A stretch of DNA of 34,990 nt from a virus: positions 1-34,990 of the IMG/VR virus record IMGVR_UViG_3300042860_001940; one strand, written 5' to 3'. The notes under the pieces were generated by a model that was not told where the DNA came from, searched no databases, and saw nothing but the letters and a program-made list of their open reading frames with translations. The translations under genes were made by a program, and so were the position numbers. Shown piece after piece: positions 7,356 through 14,845 of this stretch. Numbering within the stretch: position 1 is the stretch's first letter; every line of letters begins with the position of its first letter.

Positions 7356-7894
7356 TGAAACCTCGGCTTCAGATGCTGGAAATGCTTAGCTGTTCTAGGG
7401 TGGAATTCTGCAGGAACGTTAGCTGATACATTTGCTTTACCGTCATTAACTAAATGTGGTGCGGGAGCTAAGTCTTGTTTAGGTGCGTTTCTACGAACAT
7501 ACATAAGAAGACTTCCATCTTCTTCATTTACCTTAGCAGCTACTTTTAGTCTGCGATCTGGTTTTAATCCGTCTGGCCACATGTACTCACCCGGATCAAT
7601 TCGCTCACCTTTGTGAACACCGCGTTGATATCCACGTTGGTTTTGGCGTGCCTTAAGTGAATCGAGGACTGTATCTGAAGTTGCGTAAGGCTTGCCTCTA
7701 TCGTCACGACGAGAACGAATTGTTCCTAAGTAACCATCTGGGTATTCTGCTTGAGGTGCTCTTCCCACACCCATACGCAAGAAGTCCATAGAACTTCTTG
7801 GTACAACAGGCGTGCCTCCACCACCAGTGGTGGTGTAAGCGCCAATGTAACCACTGGCTCCGAGGTACTGCCAATTTTGATGTGAGGAAGGCAT
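7352..7894 (-). CDS. Hypothetical protein
   Basis: 180 residues, not recognised. It starts with a Gly/Thr-rich stretch (about 10-30, including TTTGGGGTPVV). A basic hydrophilic middle (RRDDRGKPYATSDTVLDSLKARQNQRGYQRG) follows, then a short beta-rich segment (RRLKVAAKVNEEDGSLLMYVRR), and a tail with His and Pro. It lies 9 bases after the holin-like gene, so it is probably in the same late transcript. It has no membrane segment and no visible catalytic motif. Confidence 0.65.
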   Translation of the reverse strand: MPSSHQNWQYLGASGYIGAYTTTGGGGTPVVPRSSMDFLRMGVGRAPQAEYPDGYLGTIRSRRDDRGKPYATSDTVLDSLKARQNQRGYQRGVHKGERIDPGEYMWPDGLKPDRRLKVAAKVNEEDGSLLMYVRRNAPKQDLAPAPHLVNDGKANVSANVPAEFHPRTAKHFQHLKPRFQ

Positions 7895-7903
7895 ACCTAA
7901 AGT

Positions 7904-8191
7904 TTACTTCTTTTTAGGGCTTGAGGCTTTCTTAGTTGCCTTTTTCTTTGAGTCATCCAAGATAGCGTTAAGCTGCTTTGTGATCTCTGGAAGAGCAATC
8001 TTGGCGATTAGACCAAATGCTGGGTCCTTTGGGTTGAACGCACGAAGCGCTACTGGGATTACGGCAATCAAACCTGCTGCAATAAGGCCCTTTGGATCTG
8101 TGTTGCCTGTGGCAAGTAGTGCTCCGGCTGCTGCAATAAATGAGCGGCCGTAAGATGCAAGCATTGCCTTTGTTTTTGAATCTAGTTTCAT
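7904..8191 (-). CDS. Holin-like membrane protein
   Basis: 95 residues. Two hydrophobic stretches fit two membrane segments: SFIAAAGALLATG (about 17-29) and GLIAAGLIAVIPVALRAF (about 35-52). A conserved-looking turn NPKDPAFG follows, as in many small actinophage holins. The C-terminus is a long lysine-rich cytoplasmic tail (DDSKKKATKKASSPKKK). Holins form lesions in the inner membrane that let the endolysin reach the wall. It sits 2 bases after the other small membrane gene and is divergent from the plus-strand lysis cassette, which holds the endolysin. Confidence 0.65.
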   Translation of the reverse strand: MKLDSKTKAMLASYGRSFIAAAGALLATGNTDPKGLIAAGLIAVIPVALRAFNPKDPAFGLIAKIALPEITKQLNAILDDSKKKATKKASSPKKK

Positions 8192-8193
8192 AA

Positions 8194-8400
8194 TTACTCC
8201 TTGTTATTTCGTTCTGCGATCATTACGTATAGATCGTCAATTCTTGATTCTAATCTGTTAACGGCATCTTTTAAACTACTACCAGAATTTGGTTTTAATT
8301 CAGATAGATAATGTTTTACCATCCAACGAACCATAATGGCAAATGCGCCAATTAAAGAAGTTATCGAGAGCGCAAACGCTGCCCAGTCTTGAGGTGTCAT
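8194..8400 (-). CDS. Small single-pass membrane protein
   Basis: 68 residues. One N-terminal membrane segment (about 8-28, ALSITSLIGAFAIMVRWMV) is followed by a linker and an amphipathic helix likely to be a coiled coil (SLKDAVNRLESRIDDLYVMIAE). This shape is typical of small proteins beside actinophage holins, and it may act as a second holin, antiholin or holin partner. It is the first minus-strand gene of the divergent pair that faces the plus-strand cassette. Confidence 0.6.
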   Translation of the reverse strand: MTPQDWAAFALSITSLIGAFAIMVRWMVKHYLSELKPNSGSSLKDAVNRLESRIDDLYVMIAERNNKE

Positions 8401-8497
8401 TAAGTCTCCAAGAGATCAAGTTGTAAGCGTAACTATGATACACAAATTACACCTAGTCATGTTAAAGTATGAACATAGTTAAGAAGGAGAAAAAATA
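8401..8497. promoter_or_regulatory. Divergent intergenic region, probable promoters both ways
   Basis: This is the only divergent gap in the window, 97 bases and AT-rich. Transcription must start here for the plus-strand block and probably for the minus-strand small-gene block. Candidate -10-like elements are TATGAA (8468-8473) on the plus strand and TATCAT on the minus strand, but no convincing -35 partners are seen. AAGGAG at 8484-8489 is the ribosome binding site for the plus-strand gene. Confidence 0.45.
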
Positions 8498-11125
8498 ATA
8501 GCTCTGCGCCTATTCGCAGCATTAATTCTCACACTATTCCTCTTTATATTGGGACAAAATTCAGCACAAGCCGAAGAAACAACCGAGACTACGGTTGTAG
8601 TTAGCCCTGCCTCCACAGATTCTTCTCCAAATACTGGCGGTCCAACTCCTGCCCCAGAGACTTCTCCGACTCCAACGCCGACACCCGCTTCTTCAGACTC
8701 TTCAACATCAACTTCACCAACACCCAGTCCAACGCCAACCCCAACCCTAACCCAAACAGAAACCACAACATTAGTTACTCCCTCCACTGTTGAAACAAAA
8801 ATTGAAACCGCAACTATAGCATTAAATACTGCGGTTGCTGCAGCCAGCACTGAGCAAGTAACCGCTGCTGCTGCACCCGTAGCAACAGCTCAAGCAGACA
8901 TCTCAACAGCAACCGCTGCGGTAGCAGTAGCCGTGACAGCAGTTGCAGCCGTAGATACTCAAACAGCAGTAGTAACGCAAGCCGTTACTAACGTAGATTC
9001 AGCTACAGCAGTAGTGGCTACAGCCACAGCAGCAGTAGAGTCTCAAACAGCAGTAGTAGCAGTTGCAACAACTAACTTAACTAATGCTCAAACTACATTG
9101 ACCGCTCTTCAAAATACCCCTTCAGATAGCAAAACCTACACAACTGAAGGATATGTAGCCCCTGTTGCTCCAGAAACCCCAACCGTTACTACAACCACAC
9201 TCCCAACTATGTATGATGGCTTTACAAAAATTAATACGCCTTTTGACATAAAAATGGGTAACACTGTGTACGAAGGTCAAGGAACAAACAGCCAAATTTA
9301 CGTGTCCTCTAAGGCAACTATTACCTTTGGCAATGGAGACGTTAACTGGTGGGACTTCCCAGCAGGTCCTCACATCTCTGTATTTGGCAGTGATTTTATG
9401 AACGATAACGCAAATGGCTCTTCAACTGTTGTAAAAACTACCGAAACTACTTTAGAAGTCGATTGGAATTTGCACAAATTTGCACAACCAAATAGCCCGA
9501 TTACAAATGTAAATTGGAAGATGACAGTCAACCCAACAACAGGGGAATGGACTGGTGTTGGAACGGTTGCGGGAAATACCACCGATCTTCATAACGGACC
9601 ACGTATCGGTGTTCGTGAAGCAGCAGGTCAAGCAGTAAAGCCAATGACCAATGTAACCAATGAAACTTTAACGGCTCAAATTACAAGCCAAACAGCCGTA
9701 GTTGTTGACAAGACAGAAGTTAAAGCAGTTGAAGTTGCAACTTTAAATACCCTTACAGAAGTGAAAACAGTAGCAGTGACAGAACTTGCAACAGCTCAGA
9801 CCACATTAACAACAGAAAATCAAACATTGACTACCCTCCAATCAACGGCTACTACAGCGATTAATACTGCAAATCAATTAGCGGATACTGCAACAGCTAG
9901 CGTAGCAACAGCTGTCACAGCTCTTCAAGTTCCGGTTCCTCAAGAACCAGCGCCAACTCCACAGCCGCCAACGCCAGAGCCACCAGCACCGCAGCCAGAG
10001 CCACAACCCCAACCACAACCTTCTTCACCTGAACCTACTCCTGTTCCTCAACCTGAGCCTCAGCCTCAGCCTCAGCCCGAGCCTGCTCCTCAGCCAACAA
10101 ATCCTTCTGAGCCTTTGCCAGAGACACAACCACAGCCTGAGCCTTTACCAGAGCCAACCCCAGAGCCTGAACCTGTTCCTGAGCCTGAACCTTTACCTGA
10201 TCCTGAGCCTGTTCCAGAACCTTTACCTGAGCCCGAGCCTGAACCAGAGCCACTTCCACAAGAGCCCGCACCTACTGAGCCCTCCACAGAAGAGCCAGAG
10301 ACACCCACAGAACCCCAACCAGAACCGGTAGAGCCCGAAGAGCAACCCGTAGAGCCCGAGGCGCCTGTTGAGGAAGTTGATACACCCGAGGAATCAACAC
10401 CAGAACCAGAGTCACCAGAAACAGAGCAAGAAAATCCGTCCACAGAACCATTAGAACCTCCTATTGAAGAGTCTGAGCCTATCACACCTGAAGAGGAAGT
10501 TGTCAATGCGGTTGAGGATGTCCTATCTGATGGCAAGCTTTCTGCTGCCGATGCTGAGGCTGTTATGGATGCTCTAAACGCAGATGGAGAAGTTACTGCT
10601 GAAGAAGTTGGAGCGTTATCTGAGGCCCTATCTGCTGATGGCAAGTTAACTACTGCTGAAAAAGAGTTGGTAGCCGAAGCCCTTATTGAATCTGTAGCCC
10701 CTGGAGAAACTCTTACATCAGAGCAAATTCAAGACGCGGGCATTGAGTATAAGGACCTTCCCGCGGATACTCCTGTTGAGGTTAGGCAGGATGAAAACGG
10801 AAATGAAGTTATCATTACAGCAGACGTTGCTGCAGCCCTCGTGCTACTAGAGAACCCTGCGGAGTTAATTGGCGCAATATTTGATGACCCTGGTCAAGCC
10901 CTGCAAGCACTTGGAAGTATCGGTGCTGATATGTCAGATGAAGAACGTGAAGAAGCGACCGAAATGGTAGTTGCTGCCGTTGTGGCTGCAGGCGCTGCTA
11001 TTAATGCAGTTGGTGCAGCAACAGGAAGCACTGGTGGAAGCACTGGTGGTTCTGGTGGCGGAGGTAGCTCTGGTGGCGGAGGTCCATCAGGAGATTCTAA
11101 AGGCGTTAGGAGACGTAAACCTTGA
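8498..11125 (+). CDS. Large secreted, Pro/Glu-rich surface-type protein
   Basis: About 875 residues if started at ATA 8498, which sits 8 bases after AAGGAG. From there the frame gives a textbook signal peptide: a short Ala/Leu/Arg start, a hydrophobic core ([14 protein letters not shown]) and an A-Q-A cleavage site. The next possible start, TTG 8549, would remove it. Mature regions are: a Thr/Pro linker; an Ala/Thr/Val-rich repetitive helix (about 90-215); a beta-rich globular domain (about 235-370, with [16 protein letters not shown] and [12 protein letters not shown]); a second Ala/Thr helix; a Pro-Glu-Gln linker (about 480-665); three EF-hand-like DGKL/DGEV turns (about 675-735); and an Ala-rich hydrophobic stretch with a Gly linker and basic end (KGVRRRKP). 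It leads the endolysin cassette. It could be a surface, adhesion or envelope-disrupting protein; the function is unknown. Confidence 0.7.
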   Translation: MALRLFAALILTLFLFILGQNSAQAEETTETTVVVSPASTDSSPNTGGPTPAPETSPTPTPTPASSDSSTSTSPTPSPTPTPTLTQTETTTLVTPSTVETKIETATIALNTAVAAASTEQVTAAAAPVATAQADISTATAAVAVAVTAVAAVDTQTAVVTQAVTNVDSATAVVATATAAVESQTAVVAVATTNLTNAQTTLTALQNTPSDSKTYTTEGYVAPVAPETPTVTTTTLPTMYDGFTKINTPFDIKMGNTVYEGQGTNSQIYVSSKATITFGNGDVNWWDFPAGPHISVFGSDFMNDNANGSSTVVKTTETTLEVDWNLHKFAQPNSPITNVNWKMTVNPTTGEWTGVGTVAGNTTDLHNGPRIGVREAAGQAVKPMTNVTNETLTAQITSQTAVVVDKTEVKAVEVATLNTLTEVKTVAVTELATAQTTLTTENQTLTTLQSTATTAINTANQLADTATASVATAVTALQVPVPQEPAPTPQPPTPEPPAPQPEPQPQPQPSSPEPTPVPQPEPQPQPQPEPAPQPTNPSEPLPETQPQPEPLPEPTPEPEPVPEPEPLPDPEPVPEPLPEPEPEPEPLPQEPAPTEPSTEEPETPTEPQPEPVEPEEQPVEPEAPVEEVDTPEESTPEPESPETEQENPSTEPLEPPIEESEPITPEEEVVNAVEDVLSDGKLSAADAEAVMDALNADGEVTAEEVGALSEALSADGKLTTAEKELVAEALIESVAPGETLTSEQIQDAGIEYKDLPADTPVEVRQDENGNEVIITADVAAALVLLENPAELIGAIFDDPGQALQALGSIGADMSDEEREEATEMVVAAVVAAGAAINAVGAATGSTGGSTGGSGGGGSSGGGGPSGDSKGVRRRKP
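10020..10300 (+). repeat. Degenerate short repeat coding for Pro-Glu/Pro-Gln
   Basis: Units of six bases close to CCTGAG and CCTCAG are repeated dozens of times with third-base changes, giving a Pro-x chain in which x is mainly Glu or Gln. The varied codons argue for an old or selected protein repeat rather than a recent slippage expansion. The same composition creates long open frames on the opposite strand that are not genes. Confidence 0.75.
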
Positions 11126-11292
11126 AGATTATTAGAGACATGATTGACCAACTATGGACATTGTTAGGCATGTTTATTGCCTGGGTTGTTCTTGACGGAT
11201 CTGCAAAGACTGTTGTTGGGTACGCAATTATTGGAACTTTATTTGCTTGGGCCGTTACCTATCCCCTTCGTAACCCTAAGGATGAGGAATAA
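11122..11292 (+). CDS. Small two-pass membrane protein, TTG start
   Basis: 56 residues if started at TTG 11122, which overlaps the previous stop (TTGA) and lies 9 bases after TAGGAG. An internal ATG at 11140 would give 50 residues but has no good ribosome binding site. Two hydrophobic segments are clear: [12 protein letters not shown] and [20 protein letters not shown], followed by a charged end (RNPKDEE). The next gene begins at TAATG. Size, topology and position before the endolysin suggest a holin or antiholin. Confidence 0.65.
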   Translation: MKIIRDMIDQLWTLLGMFIAWVVLDGSAKTVVGYAIIGTLFAWAVTYPLRNPKDEE

Positions 11293-11678
11293 TGAAATCA
11301 ATCGGAAATATTATTTTAAGAATCGTAGCTACGTTTGCAGCTAGCGGTCTATCTGTTATCGGTGCTGGAGCTATTGCAGGAGTTGACACTCTCACAGCAG
11401 TAACTGTAGCTGGTCTTACAGCTGTTGCAGCAGTGGTTGAAAAACTTGCCCGCGGCTTTATGAATGACGGTAAATTAGATCTAGAAGAGATAAATGCCGC
11501 ATTTGCTGCAGTAGATACTAAGGCAAAGAGCGAGTCTGATCTAAAGGTTGAGGCTAAACAAAATGGACATGACATTGTAATCAGTGCTGCAGGCGCTGTC
11601 TCTTACGCAGCTGCAACTAAGCCTGATGGTGAAGTCCCAGCAGAACAACCTGTAGATGAAGATTGGGATAAGCGATAA
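11292..11678 (+). CDS. Holin-like membrane protein with EF-hand-like turn
   Basis: 128 residues. Two hydrophobic segments, ILRIVATFAASGLSVIGAGAIAG (about 8-30) and LTAVTVAGLTAVAAVVEKLA (about 33-52), are followed by a soluble tail. The tail starts with RGFMNDGKLDLEEINAAF, a short EF-hand-like loop seen in actinophage holin-like proteins, and ends acidic. It begins one base into the previous stop and ends one base into the endolysin start (TAATG on both sides), so all three are translated together. This is the best holin candidate of the plus-strand cassette. Confidence 0.7.
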   Translation: MKSIGNIILRIVATFAASGLSVIGAGAIAGVDTLTAVTVAGLTAVAAVVEKLARGFMNDGKLDLEEINAAFAAVDTKAKSESDLKVEAKQNGHDIVISAAGAVSYAAATKPDGEVPAEQPVDEDWDKR

Positions 11679-12226
11679 TGGCAGATCAAGGAACAGCAGC
11701 CCGTCTTATTGAGGTTGCTACAGCAGAGCTAGGAACCATTGAAGGTCCTAAAGATAACGAAACCAAGTACGGTGCGTATACTAAGGCTAACTTTCAGCCA
11801 TGGTGTGGATCATTCGTAAACTGGTGCGCTAACGAAGCCGGTGTAAAAGTACCTAATACTGTTTACACACCTGGTGGAGCAGCAGCATTTAAGAAAAAGA
11901 ACGCATGGATCGATGGAGATCTAGCAGACCCAGAACCAGGAGATATTGCGTATTTTGATTTCCCTTCAGATGGAGTCGATAGAATTTCTCACGTAGGTAT
12001 TGTTATTAAAGACAATGGCGACGGAACTGTTTGGTGCATCGAAGGAAACACAAGCCCGGACGATAAAGGATCACAACGTAATGGTGGTCAAGTATCTAAG
12101 AAACTTCGTGCGTATAAGAAGAACCCTAAGAAGGTTCAGATTTCTATTGTAGGATTTGGCCGCCCTAAGTTTGGCGGAGCTCCTGCAGCACCTGTAGCTA
12201 CTAAGTGTTCTTGCTGCGGTAAGTAA
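11678..12226 (+). CDS. Endolysin with CHAP amidase/peptidase domain
   Basis: 182 residues. The CHAP fold is clear: nucleophile Cys43 in PWCGSFVNWC, His105 in RISHVGIV, and acidic Glu122 in WCIEGNTS. CHAP enzymes cut amide bonds in peptidoglycan (stem peptide or cross-bridge). No separate wall-binding domain is present. The tail after about 165 is a Pro/Ala linker ending in CSCCG, which might bind a metal or form disulfides. There is no signal peptide, so release depends on a holin, in line with the two membrane genes just upstream. A bidirectional terminator follows. Confidence 0.85.
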   Translation: MADQGTAARLIEVATAELGTIEGPKDNETKYGAYTKANFQPWCGSFVNWCANEAGVKVPNTVYTPGGAAAFKKKNAWIDGDLADPEPGDIAYFDFPSDGVDRISHVGIVIKDNGDGTVWCIEGNTSPDDKGSQRNGGQVSKKLRAYKKNPKKVQISIVGFGRPKFGGAPAAPVATKCSCCGK

Positions 12227-12234
12227 TTAAATAG

Positions 12235-12265
12235 AAATCCCCCCAGTTATTAGCTGGGGGGATTT
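12235..12265. terminator. Bidirectional intrinsic terminator between convergent blocks
   Basis: A 12-bp perfect stem (AAATCCCCCCAG at 12235-12246 with its complement at 12254-12265) has a 7-base loop. On the plus strand it runs into TTTAATTT after the endolysin. On the minus strand the stem itself ends in ATTT followed by a TA-rich stretch, just after the metallophosphoesterase stop. It separates the two opposing transcripts. Confidence 0.9.
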
Positions 12266-12266
12266 T

Positions 12267-13436
12267 TTAATTTCCGCCTAATACTATTAATTCTCGTCTT
12301 GGATCTATACCGTCACCAAGAACTAAAGAAATGATTCCCGGCGCACTATCTAAACCAGATTTATCTCTAAACCAAGCAGACCCATTATCCATAGAAGGAT
12401 TCTGTATAAACAATCTAGGACCTACATTTTGGGCACGATAATGATGATAGTGACCAACGTTTAAGATGTCTGCATCTGCTACAGAGCAACGACCCATAAC
12501 TTGTCCTTGCCACCACTTAACCATGTCACGTGCCTGATGGCCGTGAGCCATGCCGTACATAACCCCACTTAGATTAACAGTCAAGGTGCTGTCATCAGCA
12601 GCTGGATAACGGAACTCAACCCGATCTTTTAAGAATTCGCTTTCCTTACATATGTCTTCTACTTGAGCAACCACATCAATTTGCCAGGAGTCTTCAGGAC
12701 GTCCAACTAAAAAACGCTGTACTTCATCGTGGTTTCCAGGAACTACCGGAACAATGATCTTGTCAGCTAATGGTGCTAAAGCTTTGATCTGTGCAAGTAA
12801 CATTCTGCGACCTACTCGCACTTGCTCTGAGACACCAATGTCATGGCGTCCCATTACCTTGCCTTTTTGACTTGTCATACCCTCAATACAATCCCCTAAT
12901 TGAGGTAACGCAATCTGACCAATACCGTACTTAGTAGCTAAATATTTATGGTGCTCAACTGCTTCATTAATTGAATTTAAAACCCTATCAATAATGAGAG
13001 GTGTATCGTCTTTACCGTACTGAGTATCTCCAATGCTGTACACAGCAGTTAAGTCACCCCTTGATTTAATAACTTCTGTAGGTTCCCAAGTAACAATTAA
13101 AGACAGTAATTGTTCTAGGTCATAGTCAGGACTAGTTGATTTACCTGAAGGTACAACGTTAACTCTAAACGACTCTAACCAATCACCATTAAAGGTTTGC
13201 CAACGTGAGCGTCTGTGAGATACAACAGTCCACTCAGCTGGATCTAGCTTTGCCTCAATAAGAATTTCTTCTGCACCCGGAGTATTACCGTCTGGGCGTG
13301 GTGTGGAAACAATAAAGCCACCATCCGTTCCAATTTCAGAACGTGGTCGCCATGCTTCTGGAATAACTTTATTTAACTTGTCAGAACCTTGATTACTGGT
13401 TTGAATTATTGCATCATAATCATCTGCTAAAGACAT
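12267..13436 (-). CDS. Calcineurin-like metallophosphoesterase
   Basis: 389 residues. Metal-binding motifs appear in order: GDTQYG (Asp137), LGDCIEG (Asp182), PGNHDE (about 234-238), AHGHQ, and GHYHHY. This is the two-metal calcineurin-like set used by phosphodiesterases and DNA exonucleases of the SbcD/Mre11 type. The first 125 residues are a separate region without a known motif. I start at ATG 13436, 7 bases after AAGGAG, rather than at TTG 13442; it overlaps the upstream gene by 10 bases. Actinophage relatives are common; the substrate (DNA ends or a nucleotide) cannot be read from the sequence. Confidence 0.8.
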   Translation of the reverse strand: MSLADDYDAIIQTSNQGSDKLNKVIPEAWRPRSEIGTDGGFIVSTPRPDGNTPGAEEILIEAKLDPAEWTVVSHRRSRWQTFNGDWLESFRVNVVPSGKSTSPDYDLEQLLSLIVTWEPTEVIKSRGDLTAVYSIGDTQYGKDDTPLIIDRVLNSINEAVEHHKYLATKYGIGQIALPQLGDCIEGMTSQKGKVMGRHDIGVSEQVRVGRRMLLAQIKALAPLADKIIVPVVPGNHDEVQRFLVGRPEDSWQIDVVAQVEDICKESEFLKDRVEFRYPAADDSTLTVNLSGVMYGMAHGHQARDMVKWWQGQVMGRCSVADADILNVGHYHHYRAQNVGPRLFIQNPSMDNGSAWFRDKSGLDSAPGIISLVLGDGIDPRRELIVLGGN

Positions 13437-13660
13437 ACACAATCTCCTTGTCGGTGGTCACGAACAGCGGTTTTGCCAAACGTGCCCCCGGCACGACGGA
13501 GCAACATAAATAGATCTTTTGTACTTAAGTCATCATCTTCAATAGCTGTGTCTAAAGCTTTCTTATCTTCTTCAGAAAGGGTAGCTGCCCATTGTCCTAC
13601 AATGCATGATTTTAAAGTATTCATTGTTTTTACTTCCGCATACAAATCTTGCAATGACAT
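13427..13660 (-). CDS. Small conserved actinophage-type protein
   Basis: 77 residues from ATG 13660, which lies 5 bases after GGAGG; a TTG four codons upstream is less likely because it sits on the ribosome binding site. The pattern W-x3-LSEEDKKALDTAI followed by FMLLRRAGGTFGKTAVRDHRQGDCVC looks familiar from small actinophage proteins. It is all-helical with a possible helix-turn-helix (about 45-68) and a cysteine pair at the end. A DNA-binding or adaptor role is possible. It is co-translated with the phosphoesterase. Confidence 0.6.
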   Translation of the reverse strand: MSLQDLYAEVKTMNTLKSCIVGQWAATLSEEDKKALDTAIEDDDLSTKDLFMLLRRAGGTFGKTAVRDHRQGDCVCL

Positions 13661-13690
13661 AAATGCCTCCAATTTTTAGTCCAATTGCAG

Positions 13691-13723
13691 TACTAGGCCC
13701 TGAGGAAACCCCAAGGCCTAGTA
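13691..13723 (-). terminator. Strong hairpin at the end of the replication block
   Basis: On the minus strand a 15-bp stem with only two G-U pairs (TACTAGGCCTTGGGG pairing with CCTCAGGGCCTAGTA) closes on a TTT loop. It sits between the 122-residue gene and the phosphoesterase pair. There is no T run after it on either strand, so it could be a terminator without a U tract, a pause site or a processing site. Confidence 0.55.
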
Positions 13724-13739
13724 ACTAGCATACATCAAA

Positions 13740-14108
13740 TTAGTAAGAAGTGCTATTTCCTGAATCAAAGTTTGCACGGTCACGCTTTGCAGCGGTGCTG
13801 ATAACAATTCCATTTGCCTGAGTTGCCCCGGCAGCTGGGTCTGTCATCTTTGTGTAGCGAGGTGCGCCCTTAATTGAGTAGGCAGCTCCTGCACGATCTT
13901 GACCTGTAGCAGACACGTTTGCACGTGAAGGCTTTGACTGTGCGTACGGATCGCCAGCCGCTGTGTTCTTCTTCTTAACAAGTGTGCCAGCCTTTGGTGA
14001 TGCAGATGGAGAAGTAAACTTAATTCCATCCTTCATCATAGGTTGACGACCTTGCTTTGCCATACCTGCAAGCGCCTCGTCAGGGCTTGGGATTGAGCCT
14101 TTTGCCAT
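13740..14108 (-). CDS. Hypothetical disordered protein
   Basis: 122 residues, not recognised. It is rich in Ala, Gly, Ser, Lys and Pro, with little secondary structure expected. The sequence KFTSPSASPKAGTLVKKKNTAAGDPYAQSKP resembles linker regions. It is the last gene before the 13691-13723 hairpin. Its upstream gap (14109-14151) is AT-rich and holds a 10-base palindrome (AGAGATCTCT), which could be an operator, but this is weak. Confidence 0.6.
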   Translation of the reverse strand: MAKGSIPSPDEALAGMAKQGRQPMMKDGIKFTSPSASPKAGTLVKKKNTAAGDPYAQSKPSRANVSATGQDRAGAAYSIKGAPRYTKMTDPAAGATQANGIVISTAAKRDRANFDSGNSTSY

Positions 14109-14151
14109 GGTGTTCCTAACTGTTTAGAGATCTCTTAAAATAAAGAATATA

Positions 14152-14436
14152 TCAATTTACATTGATAGTAAAGACTATTGCAGAAATTTGTCCGTCTCGG
14201 GAATCTACCGTGGTAAATCCTGGTCGACAGCTTAGATCTAAGCCTCTTGGAGCAACGTAGCCCCGGGCAATTGCAATAGCTTTTACTGCTTGATTTACTG
14301 CGGAAGCCCCTACCGCCCGTAGCTTTACTTGTGGCCGCTCATATAAAGCGTGTGCAATAGCTGAGCCAACCGACTGTGCATTAGAACCTGCACTTACACG
14401 CAGGAACTGCTCTTCTGCGGAATCTTTTTCTATCAC
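14152..14436 (-). CDS. SpoVS-like Alba-fold protein
   Basis: 94 residues. The family signature is strong across nearly the whole chain: FLRVSAGSNAQSVGSAIAHAL, then RAVGASAVNQAVKAIAIARGY, then a GLDLSCRPGF segment and a beta-strand ending (ISAIVFTINV). SpoVS in Bacillus affects septation and sporulation, and its fold is related to Alba nucleic-acid-binding proteins. In a phage it may bind RNA or DNA or alter host division. It sits between the Holliday junction resolvase and a gene of unknown function. The stop at 14152 and start at 14436 fit the family's usual length of about 85-95. Confidence 0.8.
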   Translation of the reverse strand: MIEKDSAEEQFLRVSAGSNAQSVGSAIAHALYERPQVKLRAVGASAVNQAVKAIAIARGYVAPRGLDLSCRPGFTTVDSRDGQISAIVFTINVN

Positions 14437-14494
14437 GTTTTGTAGTCCTTAGGTTTCGATTTAGAGTCGCCCTCTAGGGAAAACGGTACGTTAT

Positions 14495-14845
14495 TTAAGG
14501 GGTTGCGTCAGCGTATCCAGCCTCTTTTAAAAGCTTAACAAAGTCTTCTAGCCGTAGCATAACCGGCCATTCCCCTATATTTGCCTCTCCTTGGCCGTTT
14601 AATCTAAGAACTGCAACTGGCAGGTCTAACCCGTTATGACGCTCTTTTAGTTGCTTTATAGCGGCTGATGGGTTGAAATCTTTTCTAGCCTTGACTTCCC
14701 AATCAATACCTATGGTGCCGGTAACGTCTGTTCCTGAACGACCAGCTCCAGTAGACTCGGCGTAAGGCCAACCATTTTCTACTAAATAGTTAGCTACGAT
14801 TTTTTGTGACTTATACCCACGATGTTTTCTACTCTGGGATGGCAT
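14495..14845 (-). CDS. Holliday junction resolvase (PD-(D/E)XK type)
   Basis: 116 residues. An N-terminal basic helix (SRKHRGYKSQKIVANYL) precedes GRSGTDVTGTIGIDWEVKAR, which gives the catalytic set Asp40, Glu50 and Lys52 (D, then E-x-K). The C-terminal region includes LPVAVLRLNGQGE and a final helix. Such small resolvases cut four-way DNA junctions left by recombination and replication, readying branched DNA for packaging. It overlaps the start of the preceding dNMP kinase's end by 17 bases, so it is tightly coupled to it. Confidence 0.8.
   Translation of the reverse strand: MPSQSRKHRGYKSQKIVANYLVENGWPYAESTGAGRSGTDVTGTIGIDWEVKARKDFNPSAAIKQLKERHNGLDLPVAVLRLNGQGEANIGEWPVMLRLEDFVKLLKEAGYADATP

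Noticed and set aside
8549-8551. TTG as the start of the secreted protein
   Set aside because: It has no ribosome binding site at the right distance and would remove a clear signal peptide; AAGGAG points to 8498.
8479-8850. Minus-strand frame of Val/Gly repeats across the divergent region
   Set aside because: Antisense to the Thr/Pro linker of the secreted protein, low complexity, and it would cover the only promoter region.
10035-10271. Second minus-strand frame of Ala, Gln, Val repeats
   Set aside because: Same cause: a third-frame shadow of the six-base repeat.
10090-10644. Long minus-strand open frame rich in Ser and Gly
   Set aside because: It is antisense to the Pro/Glu repeat region; the repetitive codons keep the other strand open. 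It has no ribosome binding site and low-complexity content.
14128-14137. 10-base palindrome AGAGATCTCT as an operator
   Set aside because: A single short palindrome can occur by chance in AT-rich DNA and has no second copy nearby.
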